Shown here: positions 30,962 through 40,176 of the stretch, piece after piece
Layout: each line of letters starts with the position of its first letter
How positions within the stretch are numbered: position 1 is the first letter of the stretch
Assembly: GCF_052113205.1 (NCBI RefSeq)
Contig: NZ_JBFRCU010000022.1
Span: forward strand, 1 to 64,000
Direction: 5' to 3'
Origin: Inquilinus sp052113205
GTDB taxonomy: Bacteria > Pseudomonadota > Alphaproteobacteria > DSM-16000 > Inquilinaceae
Length of the DNA stretch: 64,000 bases
Translations under genes and position numbers: made by a program
Notes under the pieces: generated by a model
What the model saw: only the letters and a program-made list of their open reading frames with translations
Database searches by the model: none
What the model was told of the DNA's origin: nothing

Positions 30962-33790
30962 CTACAATACGAAGTCGGCCGCCTGCAGTGCAAAGGCGCC
31001 GGTCAGCTGGATGTGGAAGTCCGAGACGCCGTCGCCGTTGATGTCGCCGGCGATGGTGGTGACGCCGGGGGCGGTGATGGCGGCGCGCAGCTCGCCGGCA
31101 TGGTGGGTGAAGGCGCCGCTGCCGATGAAGCTGAAGCCCTGGTCGCCGGCAGCCGCGGTGTTGGCGTCGATTCCCGCCAGGTCGATCCGGTCGGCCTGGG
31201 CATGGCTGAAATCGGTGATCCGGTCGGCATTGGCCCCGACCACGCTGTCGCCGACGGCGGTGAACTGGAAGCGGTCCGCCCCGGCGCCGCCGGTGAGGGT
31301 GTCCTTGCCGCCCCGGCCGACGAGAAGGTCGTTGCCGTTCCACCCCTGCAGGACATTGGCGCCGGCATTGCCGTAGAGCTGGTCCCAGCCCTGGCCGCCG
31401 GAGAGGTTCTCGATGCCGAACAGGATGTCGCCCTGGGCTTCGCCGCCGGTGCCGAGGCCGCTGGCCAGGCTGACCACGACTCCGGTGGTGGCGCTGTAGT
31501 AGCTCGCCGTATCGATACCGGCACCGCCGTCGAGGCGGTCGGCCCCGGCGCCGCCGCGGAGCACGTCGTCGCCGCCCCAGCCCGTCAGGGTGTTGGCGCC
31601 GGCGTCGCCGGCGAGGGTGTCGTTGGCCTGGCCGCCGGTGAGGTTCTCGATCCCGGTCAGGACGTCGCCCTGGGCTTCGCCGCCGCTGGCGGTGTGGGCG
31701 CCCAGATCGATCGAGACGCCGGTGGTGGCGTAGTAGTAGCTGGCGGTGTCGATGCCGGCGCCGCCGTCGATCACATCCGCCCCGGCGCCGCCGCGAAGCA
31801 CGTCGTTGCCGTCCAGCCCCTGCAGCGCGTTGGCGAAGGCGTTGCCGACCAGGCTGTCGCCGCCCAGGCTGCCGATGGCGTTCTCGATGCCGGTATAGGT
31901 GTCGCCCTGGGCCTCACCGCCGCTGCCGACGCCGGATTGCAGGTTCACGGTCACCGGGCCGGTGGTGCCGGAATAGGTCACGGTGTCGCTGCCGGCGCCG
32001 CCGAAATACCGGTCACTGCCGGTGCCGCCCCGGAGCAAATCGTTGCCGGCGCCGCCGACGAGGCTGTCGTCGCCGCTGCCGCCGGAGAGCGTGTCGTTGC
32101 CGTTGCCGCCGAACAGGACGTCGCGATAGCCGGTGCCGGTGATTGTGAGGGCCGCGGCCGAGGTGTTGAAGATGAAGTTCGCGGCGGTCAGCTGGGCGAT
32201 GGTGGTGTTGCCGATGCGGATGCTCTCGGACCAGCTGTCGTAGCCGAGCTCGATGACGACATCGCCGCCGTCCTGGCTCATGAACGGCGTCAGGCTGGCC
32301 AGGTCGGCGACCTTCAGGAAGGACAGGTCGATCTTGTCGCCGCCGGCGCCGGCGGTGAAGTCGGCGATCCGGTCGTCGCCGAACTCCCGGGTGTCGTATT
32401 TGAAGGTGTCGCTGCCGGTGCCGCCGCGCATCACGTCGTCGCCACTGCCGCCGATGAGCGTGTCGCTGCCGGCACCGCCGACAAGGCTGTCATTGCCGCT
32501 GCCGCCGCGCAGGATGTCGCTGGCATTGCCGCCGAACAGGACGTCGCGATAGCCGCTGCCGGTGGCGTCGACCACGGTGGCCGAGCTGTTGAAGACGAAG
32601 TTCGCGGCGATCAGCTGGTCGATCGTGGTGTTGGCGATGCGGATGCTCTCGGACCAGCTGTTGTAGCCGAGGGTGATGACGACATCCGCGGCGTCCTGGG
32701 TCATGAANGGCGTCAGGCTGGCCAGGTCGGCGACCTTCAGGAAGGACAGGTCGATCTTGTCGCCGCCGGCGCCGGCGGTGAAATCGACGATGGTGTCGTC
32801 GCCGAACTGCCGGGTGTTGTAGACGAAGGTGTCGCTGCCGGTGCCGCCGCGCAGCGTGTCCTCGTCGCCGCCGCCGTTGAGCGTGTCGCTGCCGGCACCG
32901 CCGACGAGGCTGTCATTGCCGTTGCCGCCGCGCAGGATATCGTTGGCGTTGCCGCCGAACAGGACGTCGCGATAGCCGCTGCCGGTGGCGTCGACCACGG
33001 CGGTCGAGGCGTTGAAGACGAAGTTCGCGGCGATCAGCTGGGAGATGGTGGTGTTGGCGATGAGGATGCCCTCGGACCAGCTATTGTAGCCGAGATCGAT
33101 GATGACGTTGCCGGCGACCTCGGTCATGAACGGCGTCAGGCTGGCCAGATCGGCGACCTTCAGGAAGGACAGGTCGATCTTGTCGCCGCCGGCGCCGGCG
33201 GTGAAATCGCTGAGGGTATCGTCGCCGAACTGCCGGGTGTCGTACTTGAAGATGTCGCTGCCGGTGCCGCCGCGCAGCGCGTCGTTGTCGCCGCCGCCGG
33301 TGATGGTGTCGTTGCCGGCGCCGCCCGTGAGGGCGTCGTTGCCGTTGCCNCCGCGCAGGATGTCGTTGGCGTTGCCGCCGAACAGGACGTCGCGATAGCC
33401 GGTGCCGGTGGTGTCGACCACGGCGGACGAGACGTTGAAGACGAAGTTCGCGGCGAGCAGCTGGTCGATGGTGACGTTGGCGATGCGGATGCTCTCGGAC
33501 CAGCTGTTGTAGCCGAGGTCGATCACGACATCGCCGGCATCCTCGGTCATGAACGGCGTCAGGCTGGCGAGGTCCGCGACCTTCAGGAAGGACAGGTCGA
33601 TCTTGTCACCGCCGGCGCCGGCGGTGAAGTCGGTGATGGTGTCATCACCGAACTGCCGGGTGTCGTATTTGAAGGTGTCGCTGCCGGCGCCGCCGGTGAG
33701 CGTGTCGTCGCCGCCGCGGCCGATGATGAGGTCGCTGCCGGCTCCGCCGGTGATGGTGTTGGCGCTGTCGTCGCCGATGTAGTCCGCCAT
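30962..33790 (-). CDS. RTX calcium-binding repeat protein 2, with four 141-residue tandem units
   Basis: The 942-residue protein starts with RTX repeats (SDLIIGRGGDDTLTGG) and then contains four near-identical 141-residue units in tandem. Each unit has RTX repeats, a DTRQFGDDTI-DFTAGAGGDKIDLSFLKVADL segment and a globular stretch ending in GSGYRDVLFGGNANDILRGG. Variable RTX blocks with VTVNL / SIDLGAHTAS spacers follow, and the end is a secretion module finishing ADFVL. Two ambiguous bases (32708, 33350) lie inside the units, so their number and identity may be affected by assembly. AAGGGGA precedes the ATG at 33790. It is likely exported through a type I system and folded by calcium outside the cell. 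Confidence 0.88.
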   Translation of the reverse strand: MADYIGDDSANTITGGAGSDLIIGRGGDDTLTGGAGSDTFKYDTRQFGDDTITDFTAGAGGDKIDLSFLKVADLASLTPFMTEDAGDVVIDLGYNSWSESIRIANVTIDQLLAANFVFNVSSAVVDTTGTGYRDVLFGGNANDILRXGNGNDALTGGAGNDTITGGGDNDALRGGTGSDIFKYDTRQFGDDTLSDFTAGAGGDKIDLSFLKVADLASLTPFMTEVAGNVIIDLGYNSWSEGILIANTTISQLIAANFVFNASTAVVDATGSGYRDVLFGGNANDILRGGNGNDSLVGGAGSDTLNGGGDEDTLRGGTGSDTFVYNTRQFGDDTIVDFTAGAGGDKIDLSFLKVADLASLTXFMTQDAADVVITLGYNSWSESIRIANTTIDQLIAANFVFNSSATVVDATGSGYRDVLFGGNASDILRGGSGNDSLVGGAGSDTLIGGSGDDVMRGGTGSDTFKYDTREFGDDRIADFTAGAGGDKIDLSFLKVADLASLTPFMSQDGGDVVIELGYDSWSESIRIGNTTIAQLTAANFIFNTSAAALTITGTGYRDVLFGGNGNDTLSGGSGDDSLVGGAGNDLLRGGTGSDRYFGGAGSDTVTYSGTTGPVTVNLQSGVGSGGEAQGDTYTGIENAIGSLGGDSLVGNAFANALQGLDGNDVLRGGAGADVIDGGAGIDTASYYYATTGVSIDLGAHTASGGEAQGDVLTGIENLTGGQANDTLAGDAGANTLTGWGGDDVLRGGAGADRLDGGAGIDTASYYSATTGVVVSLASGLGTGGEAQGDILFGIENLSGGQGWDQLYGNAGANVLQGWNGNDLLVGRGGKDTLTGGAGADRFQFTAVGDSVVGANADRITDFSHAQADRIDLAGIDANTAAAGDQGFSFIGSGAFTHHAGELRAAITAPGVTTIAGDINGDGVSDFHIQLTGAFALQAADFVL
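32090..33780. repeat. Four 423-bp tandem repeats inside RTX gene 2
   Basis: The marker GGACAGGTCGATCTTGTC occurs at 32321, 32744, 33167 and 33590, each exactly 423 bases (141 codons) apart, and most of the sequence between is conserved. The spacing preserves the reading frame, so copies can be gained or lost by recombination. Confidence 0.9.
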
Positions 33791-34442
33791 TGCTTGGTTC
33801 CCCTTCTTTTACGGTTGGATCGCAGGCCCGCCGCGCGGCTTCAGCGTTGGAAGCCGGGCATGACGGCGCCGTCGGGCACCCTTCGTCGAAGGCCGCCCCG
33901 TCGCTCGCTCCCGATCGCGGGAGTGAGGGAATTCGGTTGTCCTGGGTGGGCGGCCGGAATTACCGGCCGCGAATGGTCACAGCAGGAGGTGGAAGGACCT
34001 CAGGCGAGCCTGGCTTCGGCCTGCCGGCGACCGGGACGCAGTGGCCATCAGTGTGCCCGACATGGCCGGTCCGACTGCGACACGCCCCGCTTCGGTTCCG
34101 TGAAGGACATCCAAGCTGCTCCCCACCTTATACAGCATTTGATGCAAATCGGACTGTACCGCGGCTGTTCTCGTCCCGGCAACCCGCGGTGATGGCCGCC
34201 GATCCCGTCGGCACGGCCATCCGATGCTCCGGTCGGGTGGCCGAACGGGCCCGACATGCCGCCGGCAGACTGCCCTCGACGACACCGTCCGCACTAGGAA
34301 TCCGGACCGTGTCGCCACTGCGCGCTTACCATCCTGGATATCGGCAGATGGTGGCGCGAATGTGTCGCCAGAGGTAGATTGTCGTCCTAATCCGACATTT
34401 TGGCCAACATCGCCGGATGGCAATCAGGACGCCGATCCATGA
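33791..34442. other. Gene-free region between RTX genes 2 and 3
   Basis: 652 bases with no gene I can support. It must hold the minus-strand promoter of RTX gene 2 (start 33790) and the terminator of RTX gene 3 (stop at 34443). The most notable part is an AT-richer stretch at 34128-34160 with TACAG (34131-34135) and CTGTA (34154-34158) facing each other across a spacer that itself holds GCATTTGATGC. No promoter consensus is convincing. A 195-codon open frame on the plus strand looks like chance in GC-rich DNA. Confidence 0.5.
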
Positions 34443-37400
34443 CTACAAGGCGAAGTCGGACGCCTGCAGCGAGACGGCGCCGGTCAGCGTAATGTGGAAG
34501 TCGGAGACGCCGTCACCGTTGAGGTCGCCGGCAATGGTGGTGACGCCCCCGCCGACGGTGAAGCGCAACTCGCCGGCATGGCGGGTGAACAGGCTGGAGC
34601 CGATGAAGCTGAAGCCCTGGTCTCCAGCCACGGCCGAATTGGCGTCGATCGCCGCCAAGTCGATCTTGTCCAGCTGGGCCCGGCTGAAATCGGTGATGCG
34701 ATCGGCATTGGCGCCGGTCCCGCTGTCGCCGGACGCGATGAAGGCGAAGCGGTCGGCGCCGGCGCCGCCGGTCAGCGTATCCTTGCCTGCCCCGCCGCGG
34801 AGCACGTCGTTGCCGCCCCAGCCCTGCAGCGCATTGGCGCCGGCATTGCCGATCAGGGTATCGGCGTTCTGGCTGCCGGCCACGTTCTCGATCGACACCA
34901 GGATGTCGCCCTGGGCCTCGGCGCCACCGATTGCGCCGGTGGCCAGGTTCACGCTGACCCCAGCCCAGCTGTTGTAGTAGCTGGCGGTGTCGCTGCCGGC
35001 ACCGCCGTCGAGGCGGTCGGCCCCGGCGCCGCCGCGAAGCGCGTCGTCGCCGCCCCAGCCCTGCAGGATGTTGACGCCGGCGTTACCCGCGAGGGTGTCG
35101 TTGAATTGGCCGCCGGTAAGGTTCTCGATCGAGACCAAGCGATCACCCTTGGCTTCGCCGCCGCTAGCGATCCCGGTGCCCAGATCGATCGAGACGCCGG
35201 TGGTGGCGTAATAGTAGCTGGCCGCGTCGTTGCCGTCGCCGCCGTCGAGCACATCCGCCCCAACGCCGCCGCGAAGCACGTCGTTGCCGCCCTGGCCCTC
35301 CAGCCAGTTGGCGCGGGCATCGCCGATGAGGATGTCGTTGGCCTGGCTGCCGTCGACGTTCTCGATCGAAACGAGGATGTCGCCCTGGGCGTCGCCGCCG
35401 CTGCCGACACCGGCGGCCAGATCCGCCGTGACCCCGACGCTGCTGGTCTCGTAGCTGGCAGTGTCGGTACCGGCACCGCCGTCGAGGCGGTCGGGCCCGA
35501 CGCCGCCGCGGAGCAGGTCATTGCCGTCCCCGCCCTGCAGCGTGTTGGCGCTGGTATTGCCGATCAAGGTGTCGGCCGCCTTGCTCCCGGAGATATTCTC
35601 AATCGAGACTAGGATGTCGCCCTGGGCGTCACCGCCGCTGACCAAGCCGGTGGACAGATCCACAGTGATCCCGGCCCAGCTATCGTCGTAGCTGACGGTG
35701 TCGCTGCCTTCACCGCCATCGATGCGATCGGACCCGTTGTAGTCGAGGATTGTGTCGTTGCCGACGCCGCCGTCGATTCGGTCGTTCCCATAGTAGTCAG
35801 AGATCGTATCGTTGCCGGCACCGCCGACGATGCGGTCGTTCCCATAGTAGTCAGAGATCGTGTCATTGCCGGCACCGCCGTCGATGCGGTCGTCTCCTCC
35901 TTCATAGCTGTCATAGATCGTGTCGCTGCCGGCACCTCCAAACAGGACGTCGTTGGAGTAGGTGCCGTCGATGGTGAGAGGGCTGGTTGACGTTCTGAAG
36001 ATGAAATCGGCGTTGCTCAAGCTGCTCAGGGCGACGTTCTTGATGCGGATGATTTCGGGGCCCCAACTTTCAGAGCCGAAGGTGATGACGACGTCGTTGC
36101 CGTCCTGGTTCATGAAGGGCAGGAGTCTGCCGAAATCGTCGACGTGGAAAAAGGTAAGATCGATCCTGTCGCCGTTAGCGTCGAAGTCGACGATTGTATC
36201 GGCGCCGAACCGGCGCAGGTTGAAGACGAAGACATCGTCGCCGGGGCCACCGACCAGGCTGTTGTCGGCACTGCTGCCGATAATCGTGTCGTTACCGGCA
36301 CCGCCGAACAGGACTTCGTGCTCGTAGTCGTAGCCGGTGCCGATGACAGTGAGAGGGCTGTTCGAGGTGTTGAAGATGAAATCCGCGGTGCTCAGGCTGC
36401 CCAGGGAAACGTTCAGGAGGCGTATGCTCTCGCCGAAGTCGCTGAAGGTGATGACGACGTCGTTGCCCTTCTGGGCCATGAAGGGCAGGAGGCTGGCGAT
36501 ATCGGCGATGTGAAGAGCGAACAGATCGATCCTGTCGCCGTTGGTGTCGAAGTCGGCGATCGTGTCGTAGCCGAACTCGCGCTGGTTATAGATGAAGACA
36601 TCGTTTCCGGTGCCTCCCATGAACCAGCTGCCACCGATGAGACGGTCGTCGCCGCCACCGCCGACGAGAGATCCGAAACCTGAGATAAGATCATTGCCGT
36701 TGCCGCCGAACAGGACGCCCTCGCTATCAGGGGAACGGGTAACGACGAGCCACGTGGGCGACGTGTTGAAGATGAAATCATCGTCGCTCAAGCTGCTCAG
36801 GGTGACATTCTTGAGGCGAATGGTTTCACTATACAGGCTCCAGGAATCGCGGGCGGGTTCAAGGATGATGACCACGTCGGTGCGGTCCTGGACCATGAAG
36901 GGCCGCAGGCTGGCGAGATCGGCGACATGGAGATAGGACAGATCGATCCTGTCGCCATTGATGTCGAAATCGGCAATCGTGTCGTCGTTGAACTCGCGGC
37001 TGTTGTAGACGAAGACGTCATGACCTGCATTGCCGACCAGCCAGTCGTCGCCGGTGCCGCCGATGATGCGGTCGTTGCCGGCGCCACCGATGAGGGTGTC
37101 GTTGGTACCGCCACCTGAAATCGTGTCGTTGCCGGCGCCGCCGAACAGGACGTCGCGCTGGTCGGTGCCTGTGACGGTGAGGGCGCTGGCCGACGTGTTG
37201 AAGACGAAATCGGTGCTGCTGAGGCTGGACAGGGCGATGTTCTTGATGCGGATGCCTTCGGTATAGCCGTCATGGCCGAGGCTGATGAAGACGTCGTTGC
37301 CCTCCTGGCGCAGGACGTGCCACAGGCTGGCGAAATCGGCGACATGGAGATAGGAGAGGTCGATCCGGTCACCATTGGTGTTGAAGTCGGTGACGATGTC

Positions 37401-37547
37401 GTAGCCGAACCCCCGCGTGTCGTAGACGAAGACGTCGTTGCCGGCGCCTCCGGTCAGCGTGTCGTCGCCGCCGCGGCCGGTGATCCGATCGTCGCCGGTG
37501 CCGCCTATGATGGTCTCGCCCGCATCGGTTCCAATGTAATTCGCCAT
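34443..37547 (-). CDS. RTX calcium-binding repeat protein 3
   Basis: A 1034-residue RTX protein, the largest of the three. The first half carries about four diverged copies of the same approximately 140-residue unit as RTX protein 2 (e.g. FGYDIVTDFNTNGDRIDLSY), each followed by RTX repeats. The second half is RTX blocks with spacers of the type SYYNSWAGVSVNLATGAIGG. A run of very short repeats with YYGNDRI and similar elements lies at about residues 540-600. The end again shows NGDGVSDFHITLTG and finishes SDFAL, a type I secretion-type tail. GGGAGGGGGAAG stands before the ATG at 37547. Confidence 0.88.
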   Translation of the reverse strand: MANYIGTDAGETIIGGTGDDRITGRGGDDTLTGGAGNDVFVYDTRGFGYDIVTDFNTNGDRIDLSYLHVADFASLWHVLRQEGNDVFISLGHDGYTEGIRIKNIALSSLSSTDFVFNTSASALTVTGTDQRDVLFGGAGNDTISGGGTNDTLIGGAGNDRIIGGTGDDWLVGNAGHDVFVYNSREFNDDTIADFDINGDRIDLSYLHVADLASLRPFMVQDRTDVVIILEPARDSWSLYSETIRLKNVTLSSLSDDDFIFNTSPTWLVVTRSPDSEGVLFGGNGNDLISGFGSLVGGGGDDRLIGGSWFMGGTGNDVFIYNQREFGYDTIADFDTNGDRIDLFALHIADIASLLPFMAQKGNDVVITFSDFGESIRLLNVSLGSLSTADFIFNTSNSPLTVIGTGYDYEHEVLFGGAGNDTIIGSSADNSLVGGPGDDVFVFNLRRFGADTIVDFDANGDRIDLTFFHVDDFGRLLPFMNQDGNDVVITFGSESWGPEIIRIKNVALSSLSNADFIFRTSTSPLTIDGTYSNDVLFGGAGSDTIYDSYEGGDDRIDGGAGNDTISDYYGNDRIVGGAGNDTISDYYGNDRIDGGVGNDTILDYNGSDRIDGGEGSDTVSYDDSWAGITVDLSTGLVSGGDAQGDILVSIENISGSKAADTLIGNTSANTLQGGDGNDLLRGGVGPDRLDGGAGTDTASYETSSVGVTADLAAGVGSGGDAQGDILVSIENVDGSQANDILIGDARANWLEGQGGNDVLRGGVGADVLDGGDGNDAASYYYATTGVSIDLGTGIASGGEAKGDRLVSIENLTGGQFNDTLAGNAGVNILQGWGGDDALRGGAGADRLDGGAGSDTASYYNSWAGVSVNLATGAIGGAEAQGDILVSIENVAGSQNADTLIGNAGANALQGWGGNDVLRGGAGKDTLTGGAGADRFAFIASGDSGTGANADRITDFSRAQLDKIDLAAIDANSAVAGDQGFSFIGSSLFTRHAGELRFTVGGGVTTIAGDLNGDGVSDFHITLTGAVSLQASDFAL

Positions 37548-37803
37548 TGCGTCTTCCCCCTCCCGCAATTCGATCGACTATCCGCCAAACGGCACTCGCC
37601 TTCGCACGATGGCGAAGGCGTGGGCCCAATCTCTCATCTCCTATGGGGTCGCCGGTCCTGCCGTCGGCACAACCGCAGCCTCAGCCGCCGCGTTCGAGCC
37701 CGGTCATGACGTGCAAAATGTCTCTCCCCCCACCCGATGTGAAGTTTGTCTCAAATCTCGGCGGTCGGCAATTCGCTGAATTGAGACCCTGTCGCGTCGC
37801 CCG

Positions 37804-38670
37804 TCAGGCCCGGCCTGCCCGGTGCAGGGCGACGCCGGCCATCACCAGGGCGATGCCGGTCAGGTCCCGGGTCGAGGGGATCTGTCCCAGCACCAGGATT
37901 CCGATCCCGGTGGCGGTGGCGGGCAGCAGCGACAGCATCAGTGCGAAGCTGGCGCGCGGCAGCCGGGCCATGGCCAGCAGGTCGCAGACATAGGGGATGA
38001 CCGAGGAGGCGATGCCGACCCCGATCCCGGCCAGCAGCAGCACCGGGTCGGTCAGCGCCGGCAGGGCCGGGCCCAGCCCGAACGGGGTGATCGCCACCAG
38101 CGCCGCCAGCATAGCCGCCGCCAGCCCATCGATGCCGTCGGCCCCGGCGATGCGATGGGCCAGCATGATATAGGCGACGAACAGCGCGGCATTGGCGAAG
38201 GCCAGGGCATAGCCCAGAACGTCGCCCTCCAGCCGGATCTGGGTCAGCATCGCCACCCCGGCCGCCGCCACGCTCAGCGCCACCAGGTTGCGCCGGCTGC
38301 GCAGCCCGGCCGCGGCCAGGCCGATCGGCCCCAGGAACTCGATGGCGCCGACCGTGGCCAGCGGCAGCCGGGCGATGGCCAAATAGAAGCAGGCGTTCAT
38401 CGCCGCCAGCACCAGGCCGAGGCCGACAAGCGTCCAGCGATCGGCGCGGCTGCTGCGCCGCCACAGCCGCCAGGGCCGGCGCCACAGCGCGAACACCAGG
38501 GCGGCGGTGGCGATGCGCAGCCAGGCGACGCCCAGCACCTCGACCGCGCCGAACAGCAGCACGGCGCAGGCCGGCCCGAGATAGTGGAACACGGCGCTGA
38601 CGACGAAGAACAGCTGCGGCGGCAGCCGCTGGGCCAGCGGTAGGGCGGCGGAGGTCTCGGGCGTCGACAT
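37804..38670 (-). CDS. EamA-family exporter, RhtA-like
   Basis: A 288-residue membrane protein with two EamA repeats and about ten helices. Its sequence order (FHYLGPACAVLLFGAVEVLG, WLRIATAALVFALWRRP, LATVGAIEFLGPIGLAAAGL, ASSVIPYVCDLLAMARLPRA) resembles RhtA/YdcZ-type threonine and homoserine exporters. It is divergent from an Lrp/AsnC regulator, the usual partner of amino-acid exporters, so that regulator probably controls it. The start MSTPETSAA at 38670 is the first plausible one; the frame extends upstream only as a mirror of the Lrp gene. Confidence 0.85.
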   Translation of the reverse strand: MSTPETSAALPLAQRLPPQLFFVVSAVFHYLGPACAVLLFGAVEVLGVAWLRIATAALVFALWRRPWRLWRRSSRADRWTLVGLGLVLAAMNACFYLAIARLPLATVGAIEFLGPIGLAAAGLRSRRNLVALSVAAAGVAMLTQIRLEGDVLGYALAFANAALFVAYIMLAHRIAGADGIDGLAAAMLAALVAITPFGLGPALPALTDPVLLLAGIGVGIASSVIPYVCDLLAMARLPRASFALMLSLLPATATGIGILVLGQIPSTRDLTGIALVMAGVALHRAGRA

Positions 38671-38763
38671 GGCCGCAAGATTTGCATGCGCCGGCGCTGC
38701 GGCCCATGGTCGGTCGAAGCCCCGTGCCATCATCTGCCTTCGTTCCGAAGGGAGTTCGTCGAA

Positions 38764-39228
38764 TTGGCCTTCCAGGTCTCGCCGCTGCTCGCCGACGAGC
38801 GCAACCTCGCTTTGCTCCGCCTGCTGCAGGCCGAGCCGCGGCTGGGCGTGGCCGAGCTGGCCCGGCGGATCGGCATGTCGGCGCCGGCGGTGCGCGAGCG
38901 GCTGCTGCGGCTGGAGGAGGCGGGGGTGATCCGCGGCTGGCGGCTGGAGCTGGAGCCGCGGGCGCTCGGCTATCCGCTGACCGTGTTTGTCCGCATCCGG
39001 CCGATGCCGGGGCAACTGCCGAAGATCGCCGAGCTGGCGCGGGCGATGCCGCAGGTGGCGGAGTGCCACCGCATCACCGGCGAGGACTGCTTCATCCTGA
39101 AGGTGCATGTCGAGGCGATCGAGACGCTGGACCGGCTGCTCGACCGCTTCCTGGCGCATGGCCAGACCACCACCTCGATCGTCCAGTCCACCCCGGTGCC
39201 GCCGCGCGACCCGCCGCTCCCGGGATAG
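38764..39228 (+). CDS. Lrp/AsnC family regulator, likely regulator of the divergent exporter
   Basis: A 154-residue protein with an N-terminal helix-turn-helix (LGVAELARRIGMSAPAVRER and LLRLEEAGVIRGW) and an AsnC/RAM domain (RITGEDCFILKVHVEAIETL). The best start is the TTG at 38764: AAGGGAG lies 9 bases before it and it gives the normal family length. An ATG start at 38686 would add 26 unconserved residues overlapping the promoter region. The exporter gene is read in the opposite direction, starting at 38670. It probably senses an amino acid. Confidence 0.85.
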   Translation: MAFQVSPLLADERNLALLRLLQAEPRLGVAELARRIGMSAPAVRERLLRLEEAGVIRGWRLELEPRALGYPLTVFVRIRPMPGQLPKIAELARAMPQVAECHRITGEDCFILKVHVEAIETLDRLLDRFLAHGQTTTSIVQSTPVPPRDPPLPG

Positions 39229-39261
39229 GGCCCGGCGGGCCGGCCGGGGCTACAGCCGGGG

Positions 39262-39852
39262 TTACAACCCCCGGCGCGAGCGCAGGGCGGCGACCAGCGT
39301 GCCGTCGTCGAGATAGTCCAGCTCGCCGCCCACCGGCACGCCATGCGCCAGGCGGGTGATGCTGGGGCCGGCGCCCTCCAGCTTCTCGGCCAGGTAATGC
39401 GCCGTGGTCTGGCCGTCGACCGTGGCGTTCAGGGCCAGGATCACCTCGGTCACCCCTGGCTCGCGGGCGCGGGCCAGCAGGCGCGGGACCGACAGGTCCT
39501 CCGGCCCGATGCCGTCGATCGCCGACAGCGTGCCGCCCAGCACGTGGTAGCGGCCGCGGAAGGCGCGGGCCCGCTCCAGCGCCCACAGGTCGGCCACCTG
39601 CTCGACCACGCAGATCACCCCGGCGTCGCGGGCCGGGTCGCTGCAGATCGGGCAGGGGTCGACGGTGTCGAGGTTGCCGCAGACCGAGCACGGCACGATC
39701 GCCGTGGCCGCCGCGTCCAGCGCCTCGGCCAGCGGGCGCATGACGGTGTCGCGGTGGCGCAGCAGATGCAGCGCGATCCGGCGCGCCGACCGCGGCCCCA
39801 GCCCCGGCAGCCGCGCCAGCAGGTCCATCATGGTGGCGATCTCGCCGCTCAT
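39262..39852 (-). CDS. recR: Recombination mediator protein RecR
   Basis: The 196-residue RecR, which together with RecO and RecF loads RecA at gaps. Visible features are the N-terminal helix-hairpin-helix (LLARLPGLGPRSARRIALHL), the zinc finger (CSVCGN and CPIC, about 53-70), and the Toprim domain with VVEQVADLWALE and LALNATVDGQTTAHYLAEKL. GGGAGTGGAG precedes the ATG at 39852. dnaX and the YbaB gene, usual partners, are not adjacent here; tRNA-Gly lies upstream on the opposite strand. Confidence 0.95.
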   Translation of the reverse strand: MSGEIATMMDLLARLPGLGPRSARRIALHLLRHRDTVMRPLAEALDAAATAIVPCSVCGNLDTVDPCPICSDPARDAGVICVVEQVADLWALERARAFRGRYHVLGGTLSAIDGIGPEDLSVPRLLARAREPGVTEVILALNATVDGQTTAHYLAEKLEGAGPSITRLAHGVPVGGELDYLDDGTLVAALRSRRGL

Positions 39853-39991
39853 CCGCGCTCCACTCCCGCCGCCCTCCCGGGCATCGATCCTATCCGACGG
39901 ACTTTCTAGCACAGCAGGCGAAACCGAACCCGTCGCGATCGCACCGAGGCGCCTTGAACGGCATCGCCGCTTCGCCTATAACCGACGGCGC

Positions 39992-40065
39992 GCGGGTGTA
40001 GCTCAATGGTAGAGCAGAAGCTTCCCAAGCTTACGACGAGGGTTCGATTCCCTTCACCCGCTCCA
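39992..40065 (+). tRNA. tRNA-Gly, anticodon CCC
   Basis: A 74-base cloverleaf. The acceptor stem GCGGGTG (39992-39998) pairs with CACCCGC (40055-40061). The D arm is GCTC-AATGGTA-GAGC, the anticodon loop TTCCCAA gives anticodon CCC, the T arm is AGGG-TTCGATT-CCCT, and CCA is encoded at 40063-40065. The first pair of the anticodon stem (G-A) is mismatched. Confidence 0.95.
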
Positions 40066-40176
40066 GCCTCCCGATCACCGCCGCCCGATCTTTCATGACC
40101 GTCCCGCGCCCGCGGCCGGTTCCGCTCGCCTCCGCCTCCGCCTAAGCTTCCCGGCGGCACCGACCGAAGGGGAACC

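Noticed and set aside
32090..33780. Regularly spaced repeats considered as a CRISPR array
   Set aside because: The 423-base units are coding, in frame and conserved through their whole length, with no short repeats and unique spacers. No cas genes are present.
34131..34158. TACAG...CTGTA inverted repeat in the gene-free region between RTX genes
   Set aside because: Considered as a lux-type box, but the arms are only 5 bases and the 18-base spacer is too long for that site.
31013..34192. Plus-strand open frame of more than 1000 codons opposite RTX gene 2
   Set aside because: It is the antisense of RTX gene 2. Its repetitive Gly/Ala/Val-rich sequence only mirrors the RTX nonapeptides, and GC-rich third positions keep stops rare on both strands. 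No start site or family supports it.
33790..34377. Plus-strand frame of 195 codons in the gap between RTX genes 2 and 3
   Set aside because: No ribosome site, no conserved motif, and Arg/Ser/Pro-rich composition expected by chance in this GC content.
37748..37787. GTCTCAA...TTGAGAC inverted repeat near the RhtA-like gene end
   Set aside because: Seven-base arms with a 26-base spacer; no T tract and no clear role as terminator or operator.
39992..40065. tRNA-Gly as an integration site for a genomic island
   Set aside because: No integrase gene and no direct repeat of the tRNA 3' end were found near it; flanking genes look like core genes.
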